The notes: generated by a model from the sequence alone, not told the origin. 64,000 bases of DNA from Parietaria judaica (GCA_954871525.1 OX940863.1:2332001-2396000); one strand, 5' to 3'. Positions 33,368 to 45,476 are shown, counted from the first letter of the stretch. Program-made: numbers and translations.

Positions 33368-34129
33368 AATCACTACTACAAAAAGGGATTGGACTACACT
33401 TAAAAAGTGTAGTCGGAGTGTTCCAACTACACTTTTAATGTGTCGTCGGATCCTCCGTCGTATGATATCCGACTACACTTATTTAAGTGTCGTCGGAAGT
33501 GTCCATGGACTACACTTAAAAAGTGTCGTCGAAAACAATATTAGCCGCGGCACAAATTTATTTGCCGCGGCGAACATTACTTCCAACTACACTTAAAAGT
33601 GTCGTCGAATATGCCGATATAAAATTAAAAAAAACGGGCGATTAAAATCGCCCGGATGCTTTGGTATCACCTGTAAATAATAAATAATATATATTTTATA
33701 TAATAAATTCCAAAATTAATCGATTTATTACAAATAATATTCCGTACCTACAAAAAGTATCATTCATACTTACAAATAGTACCGTCGTCCCTATATCTAA
33801 GAATGTAAAACCGTCCATATACATAATATTCTATTCTTCATCATGAACATGGACATTGAAAATTCAAGCCAGTTGTATTGTGTAACATGAACTTTTCCCC
33901 GAGCCTACAAAAAAACATCAAAGAAAGTTCATAAACCCACAAAATTTATCAACATATTTCGAAAAATATAAACCCACCAACATACCAAAACACAAATCAA
34001 CAAAAACTAAAAAGCATCAACAAATTCATTAACACGCTAAGAGATATTCACTAAATCATCAAAATAACATCACATAAACTATAAACAATACTATTTTAAC
34101 ACAAAAATGCATTAAAAATATAATATTAA

Positions 34130-34440
34130 TTTAGGGCTCGGATTCTAACCTTGCTCAAGGTAGAAACTCGGTTAGGGAGTAGACTTGTTGGTGGCCGACG
34201 TTCTCCTCCATGGCGACGGCAACGTCGAAGGCAACGGCGACGGCGACGTCTAGGGCAGGGTTGAGGATAAAAAGAGAGAAGTAGAGAAGGGAGAGTGAGA
34301 GAAAGAGAGAAGAGACCGAAGTGAGAAGTGAAGAAAAAAGAGAGAGGGAAAGCCTGAAATAAGAGAGAAAAAGGGAGGGAAACGAAAAAAAGTGAAAAAA
34401 ATTCGAAAATTTGGGGTTTCAACGACACAAGATTGAGATG
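34130..34440. other. GA-rich, host-like segment inside the CACTA element
   Basis: A stretch of GAGAGAAGTAGAGAAGGGAG character preceded by ATGGCGACGGCAACGTCG-like sequence. It differs in composition from the surrounding AT-rich element and looks like a captured gene leader. The 140-residue minus-strand frame here is low-complexity and was not accepted as a gene. Confidence 0.3.
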
Positions 34441-35105
34441 TGTCGTGTAAAAACCCGACACTCGCCGCGGCAAACTATAGTTTGCCGCGGCGAAACTTTC
34501 AACTACACTTAAAAGTGTCGTTGAAAGATAAATTTCTAATTTTTCCATATTTTACACTTCAAAAAATAAATAATCTCTTCTACTACTCTTGGTTTATATT
34601 ATTATACTTAATTAATATTATACGCTGGTTTATATTACAAAAATTATTACTTCATTCAATTACATATTCTAAAGTTTTCGATTAAAATCACACAAGTCAC
34701 ACAACGACATTTGTTTCAAAACATAAAATTTACAATTAAACTAATTATACGAAACTCAAAGTTTAACTTTCATTCAACCTTATTATAACTTTCTAAGTAA
34801 CGACTTCAAATATAAAATAAAATTATGATAATTTGAATGATTTTATATATATATCCAACATCTAAATTTCAAAGCACTTAAGATCTACTTAAAAATATAA
34901 ATAAGTGGTTTGCTTTTCAAATGAAAAAATCGAACGACAACTAAGAGAGGAGAATAACATACCGAGAAATGTGATTCCGCGATTAATAAAAGAATATTAT
35001 AATAGATATAAAAAAAAAACTTATTTTTTTCTTACTAAGATAGCACACTACTCTTACCTTATAATTATTGATATCGTAAAATGATATAATTTAAATTGTT
35101 TATAA

Positions 35106-35270
35106 CAATACGCCGCGGCCTATTTAGTAGTAGCCGCGGCGAAACTTTCAACGACAATTTTAAGTGTAGTTGGATCACTTATCCGCCGCGGCTAATATAT
35201 ATTAGCCGCGGCTAACTGTGATCCAACGACACTTAAAAGTGTCGTTGAAAGATAAATTTCTAATTTTTCA
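35106..35270. repeat. 165-bp internal duplication, copy 1
   Basis: Nearly identical to 36029-36199. It contains two GCCGCGGC pairs and the palindrome ACGACACTTAAAAGTGTCGT, followed by TGAAAGATAAATTTCTAATT. Confidence 0.85.
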
Positions 35271-35578
35271 ATATTTTACACTTCAAAAAATAAAAAATCT
35301 CTTCTACTACTCTTGGTTTATATTATTATACTTAAATTATATTATATAATTTATAAACAAATAGTAATAAATGTTTAAATTAAAAAAAAAAAACTCATGA
35401 AGTCGTTGAAAACTAGAATTGAACAATATAAGTTTTTATTACAAAAATTATTATTTCATTCAATTACATATTTTAAAGTTTTCGATTAAAAACATCTCTA
35501 TCTTTGTGCTTTTTTGGGTGCGCGTACGATGAACACCACTAATGCATTGATTTCCCAAGTAAAATTTTGCCAACAATG

Positions 35579-35631
35579 GTTTAGGGTTAGAGTTTAGGGT
35601 TTAGGGTTAGGGATTAGGGTTAGGGTTTAAC
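35579..35631. repeat. Interstitial telomere-like repeat (TTTAGGG variants)
   Basis: About seven tandem units of TTTAGGG, TTAGGG and variants (AGTTTAGGG, GATTAGGG). TTTAGGG is the standard plant telomere unit. The tract lies inside the CACTA element. Confidence 0.85.
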
Positions 35632-36028
35632 CAATTTATTAAAATCCTAAACAACCATTTTTATTTAAACAAAAATTAATTCAAGAGTACAAAAATATAT
35701 ATTCTCAATCAAAATTTAGTAATCGATCGTTGATAACATATATTAATAAATGTAATTTCGTCGCAATAATTGGAAAAACTTAAATTTAAAAACAAATAAT
35801 GTTAAAATAACAGTTCTAAAATCATTCAAAGTGTTATAAAATGAAATTACATCAAAAAAATCGAACAAAAAACTCAATTTAACCATTTTCAAAAAGAAAT
35901 ATGTATTTTTGCCGCAATAAAGTCACAATTCGGGAAAACGTCAACTTACTAAAATAATTATGTCAAACTTATTGTTTACTAATTATATACAATGTTACAA
36001 AATTAAACTAAATAAAAAAATGTGAAAA

Positions 36029-36199
36029 TACGCCGCGGCGTATTTAGTAGTAGCCGCGGCGAAACTTTCAACTACACTTAAAAGTGTAGTTGGATCACTT
36101 ATCCGCCGCGGCTAATATATATTTGCCGCGGCTAACTGTGATCCAACGACACTTAAAAGTGTCGTTGAAAGATAAATTTCTAATTTTTCAATATTTTAC
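36029..36199. repeat. 165-bp internal duplication, copy 2
   Basis: Same module as 35106-35270, lying closer to the right end of the CACTA element. A third, partial copy of the downstream part lies at 34497-34600. Confidence 0.85.
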
Positions 36200-37019
36200 A
36201 ATTCCAAAAAAATATGTACTTTTTTCAATATTATGGGAAAAATCGCCGCGGCTAGTTTAAGTTTGCCGCGGCGAGTCATTCCAACGACACTAATAAGTGT
36301 CGTTGGAAATGAATGTCGTTTTCTATTCTGACGACACTAATATATGCGTAGTTGGAACACTACTCGCCGCGGCGAATATTAATTCGCCGCGGCGAATATA
36401 TGCTTCTGACGACACATAAAAAATTGTGTAGTCGGAAGTCTATTTTTTTAAAATCCGACTACGCATAATAATTTTCATCGTCGAAAATTGACTTCCAACG
36501 ACGCTTTTTGTCTTGCGTAGTGGAATCTCCGTAGTATAATCCCATATTTGTAGTAGTGAATGAAGATTACCTCTGAGAGTTTCGACTCTTTGCCATGATC
36601 TTGATAAGATTTTATGATTTAGGAAGATGATCATATTCTGGTCAAAAAGCTCCTGTCTAGGTTCTCATTGAGTCGAAGAAAATTCTGCATGTATGTACCC
36701 AAAATCATTATGAACGTTGAATAAAATGTTAGGAAGTTGACTTTGGAAAAAGCTAGAGGATTGGGGCTTGATTAGTACGTGTGTTACGTGTTTAATTATC
36801 ATGGACATGGTTAATATGAAGTTGTGAACATTGACTTTCTGGTCTACGTTGAATCGGTCGAAGACTGCCATTGCATTATTGATTGAAAATGAATGAAGAC
36901 AAGTCTTTGAGCGATAAATCAGTCAAGTTGGAATATCTTCATCAAGCGAATCTAAGTTACTCATGAACTCTTTCAATTTTCACCTAATACTAATATATTT
37001 CTCGATGTCTAATCCCGTC

Positions 37020-37555
37020 AATTATTAACTACTCACTTTTTTTTAATCACCTCGTCACAAATTACTATCTTTTTTCTTAATATTAAATTAAACATTACAC
37101 TTATCTCTTGAATAAATATTTTGAAATTCGACCGGTGAAGATTAAACTGAGAAGAGTATAGAAGAAATAAATGTATGAAAAAACCATCAAAAAGTAGAAA
37201 TCTCAAGCACCATTCGTGTGAGTGAGGTAAAGTGATTCACGTTCATAGAAGCGTACTCATGCACCCGCTGTAATAATAATGTCCGTCGATTCTTTACTAC
37301 TCTCGCTTCTTTTCGCTTCCTCGCACATTACCATCTTTGTTTACTTTATTACCAACAATGTTATATTGAAAATTAAACTTATCTTTCGAATTGACAATTT
37401 AAAAATCGACATGTGTAGAGATTAAAACAAAAAGAATAGAGAAGAGACAAATGTGTGAATAAAAAAATCTGAAAGAGTGCTTAAGCAGATCATATGAGGT
37501 AAAGTGATTCGTGCACGTTCGTGGAAGCATACTCAACCGTCAAAATAACGTGACT
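37020..37555. repeat. Diverged tandem duplication, unit about 280 bp
   Basis: Two successive blocks share, in order, ACTACTC, TTACTATCTTT/TTACCATCTTT, AATTAAAC...CTTATCT, a GTAGAGATTAAA or GTGAAGATTAAA stretch, GAGGTAAAGTGATTC, and GTTCATAGAAGCGTACTCA versus GTTCGTGGAAGCATACTCA. No coding frame. Confidence 0.6.
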
Positions 37556-38245
37556 ATTCAAAATCAAATCAAGTTATACATGAGCAAAAACGAACACTTT
37601 GATTCCACCATCGATATATATAACTTGTGCTGTTTGGACCTTGTATTTTTATAAGTAAATGAAATATCTAGCGTCTGGGTATTAGTAACTTAATGTTGAT
37701 AGCCTATATTATAAACTCACCACAATACATGGATATGGTTTGAAGACACGTGGCATGTTACACATAGAAAAGTGGACAAGTCTATGAGATAATGAAAACG
37801 GAGAATGAACACAATAATAATAATCAATAATGGTAAGCGAATTAGAGCCCATTACGCAAAAAGGCAAAAGCACGCACATAGCAATTAGCAACAGATACAC
37901 GTTGCTTTTCAAAATAGTAACTGCACAGTGATACTAGCTACACCCAATGGAGACCATCCACGTGTCCGTCGTTAAATATATAGGTCAAAAGCGAATAAAG
38001 AAAATAGAGATTATAATGCATGATAATTGATATCCCAGAGAGACTACCAGTTGGCGTGGGTCTAGTATGAGAGAGAGATCTTTCTATGTTTGTTTGTGAT
38101 GACCTAATTCTGGAAGGTGGCGCGTTACAGTGCCCACCAGGGCCTACCCTCATCATCTTGCTCGCTCGCTGTCTGTCTCTGTATATCTATATATATCATC
38201 GCCTATCATTGTGAATATTTTGCACTAGTCACGTGAATCAGAGAT

Positions 38246-38276
<31 letters not shown>

Positions 38277-38417
38277 TCTTTGTCTTTGAAAGTACGTACT
38301 CTTCAATCTTACATGACATAACAAGGGTAATACGACGTATATAGTCAAAACGGTGTTTTTGGTGCGGGTAAGTTTTTTTAAATTGTTATTGTTATTTTTA
38401 TTTTGGATATTTTTTTG

Positions 38418-38545
38418 TTCTTAACGCTCATATAATGTTCATGCAGTGTTCTTGAAGTTCATGCAGTGTTCTTGATGTTCATATAATGTTTTTAATGTTA
38501 ATTTTATTTTCGTGTTCTTGATGTTCATATTTTGTTATTGAGTAT
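38418..38545. repeat. Short tandem repeats of GTTCTTGATGTTCATG
   Basis: Five to six imperfect units of about 20 bp built on the words GTTCTTGA, TGTTCATGCAGT and TGTTCATATAATGTT. Confidence 0.65.
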
Positions 38546-39164
38546 GCATATGTGTTCTCAAGTATGGACCTAAAATTTTCAAGCAATTCAAAAAGTAACG
38601 ATTTTGGGGCTTATACATTGGAATTTGAATATAAAAAAAAAAAAACTCTCATGGAAAAATATGTAAGGATTAAATTGCGGACGATAAATGCAACAGGAAT
38701 TGCTACAACATATATAGTAACATTTATTTATTCTACACGGTTTATAGTCGTTTCGTAATCAATGGTACTATAAATTAATAAAAATTTCTTTTAGGACCTA
38801 TATTATATTCGTAATTAGAGTCGTAGTCTCCAATGAGACTCATAACTTCAATCACTATAACGAAACATATATATACCACGACTTAGAACCGTATAGTAAA
38901 ATTAACACCATGGTATTTAAGCCTCGAGTAAGGTATGGAGGTTTGAACTTTATATAAAGAAAATACAAATTTTTGAGTTTATACACTAAAATTTGAATAA
39001 TACGTTTTGGATTGATATCAAACATCACGTACACAATACATAATAAATATTTTTCCAGACACTTATGCATAATTTATGACTTTAAGAGCGACTAATAATT
39101 GATAGTGTAAATAACAGGTGACATTATTGGCTAAGTTTCCATATATGTATAGGGGCACTCTTTT

Positions 39165-39245
39165 GAGTCCTATGGAGTTTGAACTCGTGATCTCTTGAAT
39201 GGAAGTATAGTGGTGTTACCACTAGGCCAAGCAAGCTTTGCTACC
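39165..39245 (-). mobile_element. SINE-like tRNA-derived fragment
   Basis: On the minus strand, TTGGCCTAGTGGTAAC (A-box-like) is followed about 45 bases later by GAGTTCAAACTCC (B-box-like). It resembles the two SINEs in the window but is more diverged; no A-tail or target duplication is clear. Confidence 0.5.
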
Positions 39246-39577
39246 TCAATTTGTGCTTTGTCGTATTCCCAACTTCGTGAAAATTTAATTTTCGTGTATA
39301 AATTTCAACGAAGCTCGTCCGAACCCAAATCATTGATTTTCACTCTACGACTTTCTACAATTTATGATTAAAGTCCTCCATTTTTGGCTTTCGTCAAAAA
39401 CAGGTCTTAATCGCATGGCAAACCAAATTTGCCCGAATAGTAATAGCCCCTGAATTTTATAAGTTGGTGTACTTTATTTTCCAAATTTTATGTAGATATG
39501 ATAAAATGTTTATCAAGTACTGTGTATCCATTAAAAATGACAGAATATTAACTTATGATCAATTTTAAATATGAGAA

Positions 39578-39915
39578 AAACGGCATAAATACTCAAAGTA
39601 GTTGAAAAGTTGACATTAAGTTCTCATTCTATTTTTTGAGTGGTTAAAATTGTCAAACTCTTTTTTTGTGTATTTCGTCATATTTTTTTTACCAAAATCG
39701 CGCCACATATCATGTTTTTAAACTCATTAAATATACCATTATTTATCATTGATAAATCAGTTTAACTTTTTTAATTAAAATAATATATTTAATGGGTTTA
39801 AAAACGTGACACGTGATGTGGTTAGGGGCAGAAACATAATAGAAGACACATAATAAAAATTTGATAACTTTTGCCACCCTAAAAAAAGAATAGAACTTAA
39901 TGTCAATTTTTCAAA
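39578..39915. mobile_element. Foldback element, family B, copy 2
   Basis: Homologous to 32696-33033 over most of its length, including GGCATAAATACTCAAAG, TTGTCAAACTC, AATGGGTTTAAAAACGTGAC and TTTTGCCACCCTAAAAAAAG. Its left arm is better preserved than in copy 1. Confidence 0.65.
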
Positions 39916-40642
39916 CTATAAAAAATATAAAAATTAATTTATTCGATATCAAAATTTTTTGTAAAATAAAAAAAAGATCTAATTTTTTATTTTTTTTTAA
40001 AGGATGAACTTTCTTGAAGAAAATATCCTAAAATAAATAATTTCACGCTTCTATGTCAATATTTGCCCGCATATTTTTAAATAACTAATAAGCGTCAAAG
40101 TCCTACTTTGCAGCTTTAAAAAATTTAGGAGCCAATTATGCTCAAAACTAAGCTTCAGGGGCCAAAGTGCACAACATGTGAATGTTCAGGGGCATTACAA
40201 CCAATCACAAAGTTTGGACGCCCTAAACGCCGTCGTATTGAGTATTTAAATAAATAAATAAAAAAAGCAAGTACCGCGAAAGGCCACACCGATTGCACCA
40301 CACCACCACCACCTTCTCTCTCTTTATAAAAAGCCTAAACACGTGTTAAGTCCCGTGATTTCGGAAACCCAAAAACTTAATTAAAAAAATAAAAAAGAAA
40401 ATATAATAGACATAGTGGCAACTCCCGTAAATACAGTCAACTTCCGTGGGCGAATGCGACGAAGCTCGTGTATTTAGCTCACCCATGTCCGAAACACACT
40501 CCATTTGATTAACCACTTCCTCAGCGAAAGACCGCCAAACTCCGTCCGATTCGTCGCCGGCGATCCGCGCTCTCCGTCCGGTTCCGGATCGGCGAGGAAT
40601 TCCGTTCGGCCGCCGAGGAGATTCGAGAGGGCCTGGCCGGAG

Positions 40643-43580
40643 ATGACGTCGGGCTCGAGAATGCCGACGTGGAAGGAGAGGGAGAACAACAAGAGGAGAG
40701 AGAGGCGGCGGCGAGCGATCGCGGCGAAGATCTACTCCGGCTTGAGGATGTACGGCAACTACAAGCTCCCCAAGCACTGCGACAACAACGAGGTGCTCAA
40801 AGCTCTCTGCAACGAGGCCGGTTGGATCGTCGAGGAAGACGGCACCACTTACAGAAAGGTAACGCCCAGAAAACTCTGAAGTTTTTTGTGCGATTCTCGC
40901 TGAATCGATCGATGGATGATCGGAGACTCGATTCGGTTCGATTTCGGCTTTGATTGCTTGTTTGAAGTCCGATCTCGTGGTTTTTTTTTTAATTAATTAA
41001 TCGCTCGCCGATCGGAGTCAGAGTGAGACGACGCGTCAAGATTCGAATTGCTTTTTTGTTTCTGCTTAGACGAGCTCGTGAACGAACCAGCACTCTCAGA
41101 TTTTTCGATTCCCGAATTAGCCTCTGCTTTCGCTCCTATTTCTGGAAGCGTCTGCAGATTCTGGACTGGTTTCAGGGGTATTCTCGTCTTTTCCGCACCA
41201 TTTTCCGCTTCGCTTTAATGAACTGAATGTTTCTTTTTTTCCTCTCTCAGTCTGTAGTACTGTCTGTCTCTTTGTTCACTTTCTTCCCTGAAAATTCCTA
41301 TTTCTCTGCGGATTTCAATTTTCTTTTAATTAATTAAAAATATATATTTTTCCCAATTTGTTTATTTCTCGAATTATTTATTGTTTGGGACAGCTCGTTT
41401 GCTTTCCCGAAACTGCCCATTTGGAGACCCTGAAACCCTTCTCGTGGCAGTAGTGAGGTCAAGTTGGTCCATTCTTCTCACCGCCCAATGATTTCCCTTA
41501 TATTAATCATATAATATATAGTCTGCAATAATTATAAAAAATAATAATACCCCTTTATTTAATTTTCTTCTTCCCGAGATTCCCGGGGAAATTACAGCTA
41601 TTTTCGTCGGCTTTGATTGAAACCATGCATATGATAGCTTTGTCAATCGTGGGCTGTGTTCATGTGCCACAATTATTTATTCAAGCTCGTAAAAGCTTGA
41701 AGATTTATATCCTTGGATTCCTTTTATATATAAATTTGAAGACAAGTAAATGAATTGATTTTATGGGCTTCTAAAAGCGTGTAATGGGGTCAAGTATGAC
41801 TAGCGATTGTTTGACATTTTGCTCGTCGCTTTGATAAAGCTTGTCTGGTTGCAATTACGTTTTTGCCAGCTTTACCATTTCTGTGGGGACTTGTCAACCA
41901 GATAGCTCTGTTTGACTGAATTATTAACTTTACTATATAATAGTACTATTCTTCTGGGACCACGTTTATACATCATAATTCATCCATGTTGGTCAAGTAC
42001 TGTTTAGGTGATAACGAAATCTGCCTTCAAAGGACCAAAACGGTCATTCTAAAAGCCAAAAACCAACACCTTTATATGTAATTTGTGAAATTGGTGTACT
42101 TTTCTCTTGGTTGAGCACTAGTTAATTGATGAACCCTAAATATCCTAGTTCAGTAATAAAATGCATATTAGGCCAAACGTTGCTCGATCCAATTTGATGA
42201 ATGGCCTACTGAGTGGGTCGTTTGGTATCTGTCAGTACGGTACTTCTCTCCTAATTATTGGTAGTCCGTCTCTAAGTTAAGATAACTATCTGAGCAAGGC
42301 TTCTTTATTTCAAATACAATGTTGAAAATCACTTAATTACGTTTAACAACAGCACGCGTATCTAAAAACTCGGAGTTTGTGAATATACTATAGATGTAAA
42401 GTTATATTAGTGTTTGTTAGAGTTTGTGGCTCGAATTCGTTTTCAAAGTCCGGTTGACATAAACTTTCACTGGTTTTAGGCGTTCATATTATAGTCGTTT
42501 TGCTCTCACCATTTTTGTATTTCTTTCATCATATTAAATTGGTACCTCTTTTCGAATTGGATTTTCACGTAAAAGTCATCGTGTCAATTTGTTGTTGCTA
42601 ATTCATGCTCGATTTATTTGTCTTTTTGGGGCCAAATGTTATGTTGAATGACGGACATCGGTCTATGTTGTGCTGTTTAATTCGGCAATAATGTACTGTA
42701 TTGATTCACACCAAGAATTTACTTGTATTGCTTCAACTTTACAGTTTGGTCTCACCCCATTTATTTTCCACAGGGATGCAAACCGCCGGCATCAGACCGC
42801 ATGGACATAATGGGAGGGTCGACGTCAGCAAGCCCGTGCTCGTCTTACCAGCCGAGCCCGTGCGCTTCGTTCAACCCCAGCCCGGCCTCGTCCTCTTTTC
42901 CGAGCCCAGTCTCGTCGTCACGATACACCAAGAAGGCAAACACGAACGCCACGGCCACCTCCGAGATGATGAGCGCTGACCCGAACTCGCTCATTCCGTG
43001 GCTGAAGAACCTCTCCTCCTCCAACAAGTTCCCCCACCATCTTTTCGTTCACGGCGGCTCCATTAGCGCCCCCGTCACCCCGCCCCTCAGCTCCCCCACC
43101 TCCCGTAACAAACCCCCCGACTGGGACGATGTTGCCGCTGCCGCAGCCGCAGCAGCAGCTGGCCCCGCCAGCTTCTACTACTCCTCTACCGCCACATCCT
43201 CCTCCTTCCTTGCCTCGTCCACATCGACTCCGCCTAGCCCTGGGCGCCAGGTGGGCCCGGACTCGGCAGCTGGGTGGCTGGCCGGGCTGCAAATCCCAAG
43301 CGGCCCGTCCTCGCCCACATTCAGCTTGGTCTCGAGGAACCCTTTCTTCAGAGAGGAGACCGGGTCAAGGATGTGGACCCCGGGGCAGAGCGGGACATGC
43401 TCACCTGCAGTTCATGCCGGGGCGGACGTGCCAATGTCCGACGGCAATATGGCAGCAGAGTTTGCATTCGGGAGTAACACTGCGGTGGGCGGGATGGTGA
43501 AGCCGTGGGAAGGTGAGAGGATCGAGGAGTGCGTGTCGGACGATCTCGAGCTCACGCTTGGAAATGCTGGGACCAGGTAG
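40643..43580 (+). CDS. BEH2: BES1/BZR1 homologue (BEH2/BEH4 class)
   Basis: Exons 40643-40858 and 42774-43580, phase 0, with a 1.9-kb intron; product 340 residues. The start [16 protein letters not shown] matches the family. Residues 9-72 are the atypical bHLH-like DNA-binding domain ([20 protein letters not shown] ... [19 protein letters not shown]). A Ser/Pro-rich region ([18 protein letters not shown]) with S/TxxxS/T spacing suits GSK3 (BIN2) kinase. [14 protein letters not shown] and [10 protein letters not shown] are family motifs. The EAR-like LELTLG end matches repressor function. VKPWEGERI...[13 protein letters not shown] is closest to BEH2 in my recollection. The family binds BRRE/E-box promoters downstream of brassinosteroid perception. 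Oddities are a nine-alanine run near residue 190 and a splice-neutral 3' junction at the stop codon. Confidence 0.95.
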
Positions 43581-43693
43581 GTGACTGATTTGTGACTACG
43601 CGTGCAAGCGGATTCATTTCGGTTTTCGGGTATAAAAAACCCGCTTAGAGATATCCGATTTTAATCTGAACGTGTCGTTTGTTGGTGATGCAG
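43577..43693 (+). promoter_or_regulatory. Possible intron straddling the stop codon of the BES1 homologue
   Basis: A donor at ACCAG|GTAGGT (43577) and an acceptor GATGCAG|GTAGG (43693) would remove 117 bases. The joined sequence still reads AGG TAG, so the protein is the same spliced or unspliced. Inferred from splice signals only. Confidence 0.4.
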
Positions 43694-45476
43694 GTAGGGG
43701 ATAATTGGAATCATGGAGTCTGGTATGAGGAAGTGAAATCGAGTGTTCGAAATATGGCAAGGCATGTGTGTTAGAAGTACAGAGTAGGAGCTTTTTTTTT
43801 TTTCTTTTCTTTTAATTTGGTTTCTCATTACCATTATTTCTTTCTCCTTTTAGAAAATAGAGAGAAGTACAATTTAAATTATAAATAGTTGTGGTTTAGC
43901 GAGTCAATTCATTATTCCAATTTTATTTTTTTATCCTTGTCTTTAATTTATTTCCAAAGGGAAGTTGACTAAAGAGGATTGATATGATGATACACTTGTT
44001 AATTTGAACATGGGATTTTGTATATCCTCTTGTCTATATTGTTTCAATTGGATGGAACGACTTGCATTATCCAACAACGCTGTATAACCATAACCGATTT
44101 ATTTGAACTTCCCTCATCATTTGTTTATTTTTTATTTTAAGTAATTAACAACATATGACTAATACTCTATGCTATGAGCTTATAGTTGGAGTGATCTGAA
44201 CCGTTGATCGGATTAGAAGTTCCAAATTAATTCAGAACATATCGCGTTAGATAGTGAAAAAGTATTCTTGATTTTTATCCCCGGTTTCTTAGTTAAAAAT
44301 ATTTTCCTTTTCTATCGTTTCTTTCACGTCTATGCATTCTTTGTCCATGTATTGAATTGTAACCGATTTTTCCGTCGGAGCAAGAGTAGACGTACATCGG
44401 AGATTGTTTTTCGATAATAACCTTTTTTGACATAGATAGGAACGTGAAGTGCATATTTGGGAGGGCGTGTATGCTTTATAATATGAATCCTTAAAGTCAA
44501 AGTGAATAAACAGAGACAGTGAATAAAAAATTGAGATGAGAACGGTATCAAAGAGTTGGTTAATCTTATATAGTGTTGAGATGAGTGAATTCTAGACCAA
44601 TCAAATTATTGAAACAAAATGACTAGAAAAGTAGACCATTATTTAATACTCATACTACAAGGCATCTATTTTGTTGGACTTTTGATCCAACACACCATCA
44701 CTAGAAAGGAGAAGACTTGGTCAAACATATGAGGAAAAGAAAAATAGATCAACTTTTGTTTGGCATTTTCTGTGGAAATGGAATCACTCACCAACGGAAA
44801 GAAAGCAATGGCTATTCAAGAGACAATAATGAATGGCATGCTCTCTTTCTTTTAGCCATTAAAGTAGACACCTTTGACCTTTTGCACCAATTATTGGTCA
44901 TTAATTTTCAAGGGATCCCAATGATCTGCAATTCACAATTCCATGTCTTTTCAATCCGTTTTAAAAAAAAAAAAACCGGCACGATATTATTCGTTTCTAA
45001 TTTCTACGCATTAATCTAGATCCATCTGTCCAGATAACTACCCGTTATTAACAATAAGTAAAACCGGCAACTGGTTCCATTTTTTTCCGATATCGAAATT
45101 ATAGTTTTGGGAAAGAGACGCTACCGGTGATTTAATTTACCCAATGCTTCATGTAAAAATGACCAAGCAGATAATGTAACCAATTATTTTATTAATACTC
45201 TGAAAAAGATCATTGTCAACCTTTTTTCCCATCAATGAAAGCTTAAGCTTTGAATATATTATTAAGTATTCAACTTTCTTTTTCTCACCAATATTTATAT
45301 ATACAAACACATGAACAATTCAGATAAGTTTTGAAATTCATGTACATTGCATTGCTCGAGACTTCTGTACAGAGTTTTGCAGCGACAAAGAGTGGCGGCA
45401 TGAAGCTATACAAACTATTCACAATTTCAGTGTCTTTCTTGATTGTTTATTGTCAAATAAAGACATGATCAGTTGA
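43581..45476. other. Spacer between the BES1 homologue and the FYVE-SYLF gene
   Basis: Contains the 3' regions of two convergent genes. The reading frame at 44717-45019 has no recognisable domain. No repeat family was identified. Confidence 0.45.

Larger units (their letters stand above)
33371..36558. mobile_element. Non-autonomous CACTA transposon built of palindromic modules
   Basis: Starts CACTACTACAAAAAGGG and ends TTTGTAGTAGTG, the CACTA/EnSpm terminus, with a 3-bp target duplication AAT (33368-33370 and 36559-36561). Both ends are dense in ACTACACTTAAAAGTGT-type palindromes, probable subterminal transposase-binding repeats. Sixteen GCCGCGGC words occur in eight pairs, each pair separated by about 10-15 mostly AT bases. 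No TNP2-like transposase frame is present, so it must depend on an autonomous element. It also contains a telomere-like tract and internal duplications. Confidence 0.92.
36562..40642. other. Gene-poor spacer before the BES1 homologue
   Basis: No accepted gene. It contains the diverged duplication at 37020-37555, an (AT)n tract near 38250-38277, short tandem GTTCTTGATGTTCAT units (38418-38545), a SINE-like piece (39165-39245) and foldback copy 2. 40260-40642 should hold the promoter and leader of the BES1 homologue. The signal-peptide-like frame at 37709-37912 lacks an ATG. Confidence 0.45.

Noticed and set aside
33639..33655. Transcription terminator hairpin (CGGGCGATTAAAATCGCCCG)
   Set aside because: Intrinsic terminators are not used this way by plant Pol II; it is one of many palindromes in the CACTA element.
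34126..34548. 140-residue hydrophobic protein
   Set aside because: Low-complexity, lies inside the CACTA element across its palindromes, no domain.
37709..37912. Small secreted peptide on the minus strand
   Set aside because: The apparent signal peptide starts at TTG rather than ATG and the rest has no conserved pattern.
40505..40642. N-terminal extension of the BES1 homologue
   Set aside because: The family start [10 protein letters not shown] is internal to the frame and the upstream residues are not conserved-looking.
44717..45019. 100-residue protein downstream of the BES1 homologue
   Set aside because: No domain, AT-driven composition, ends in a poly-A-derived Lys run.
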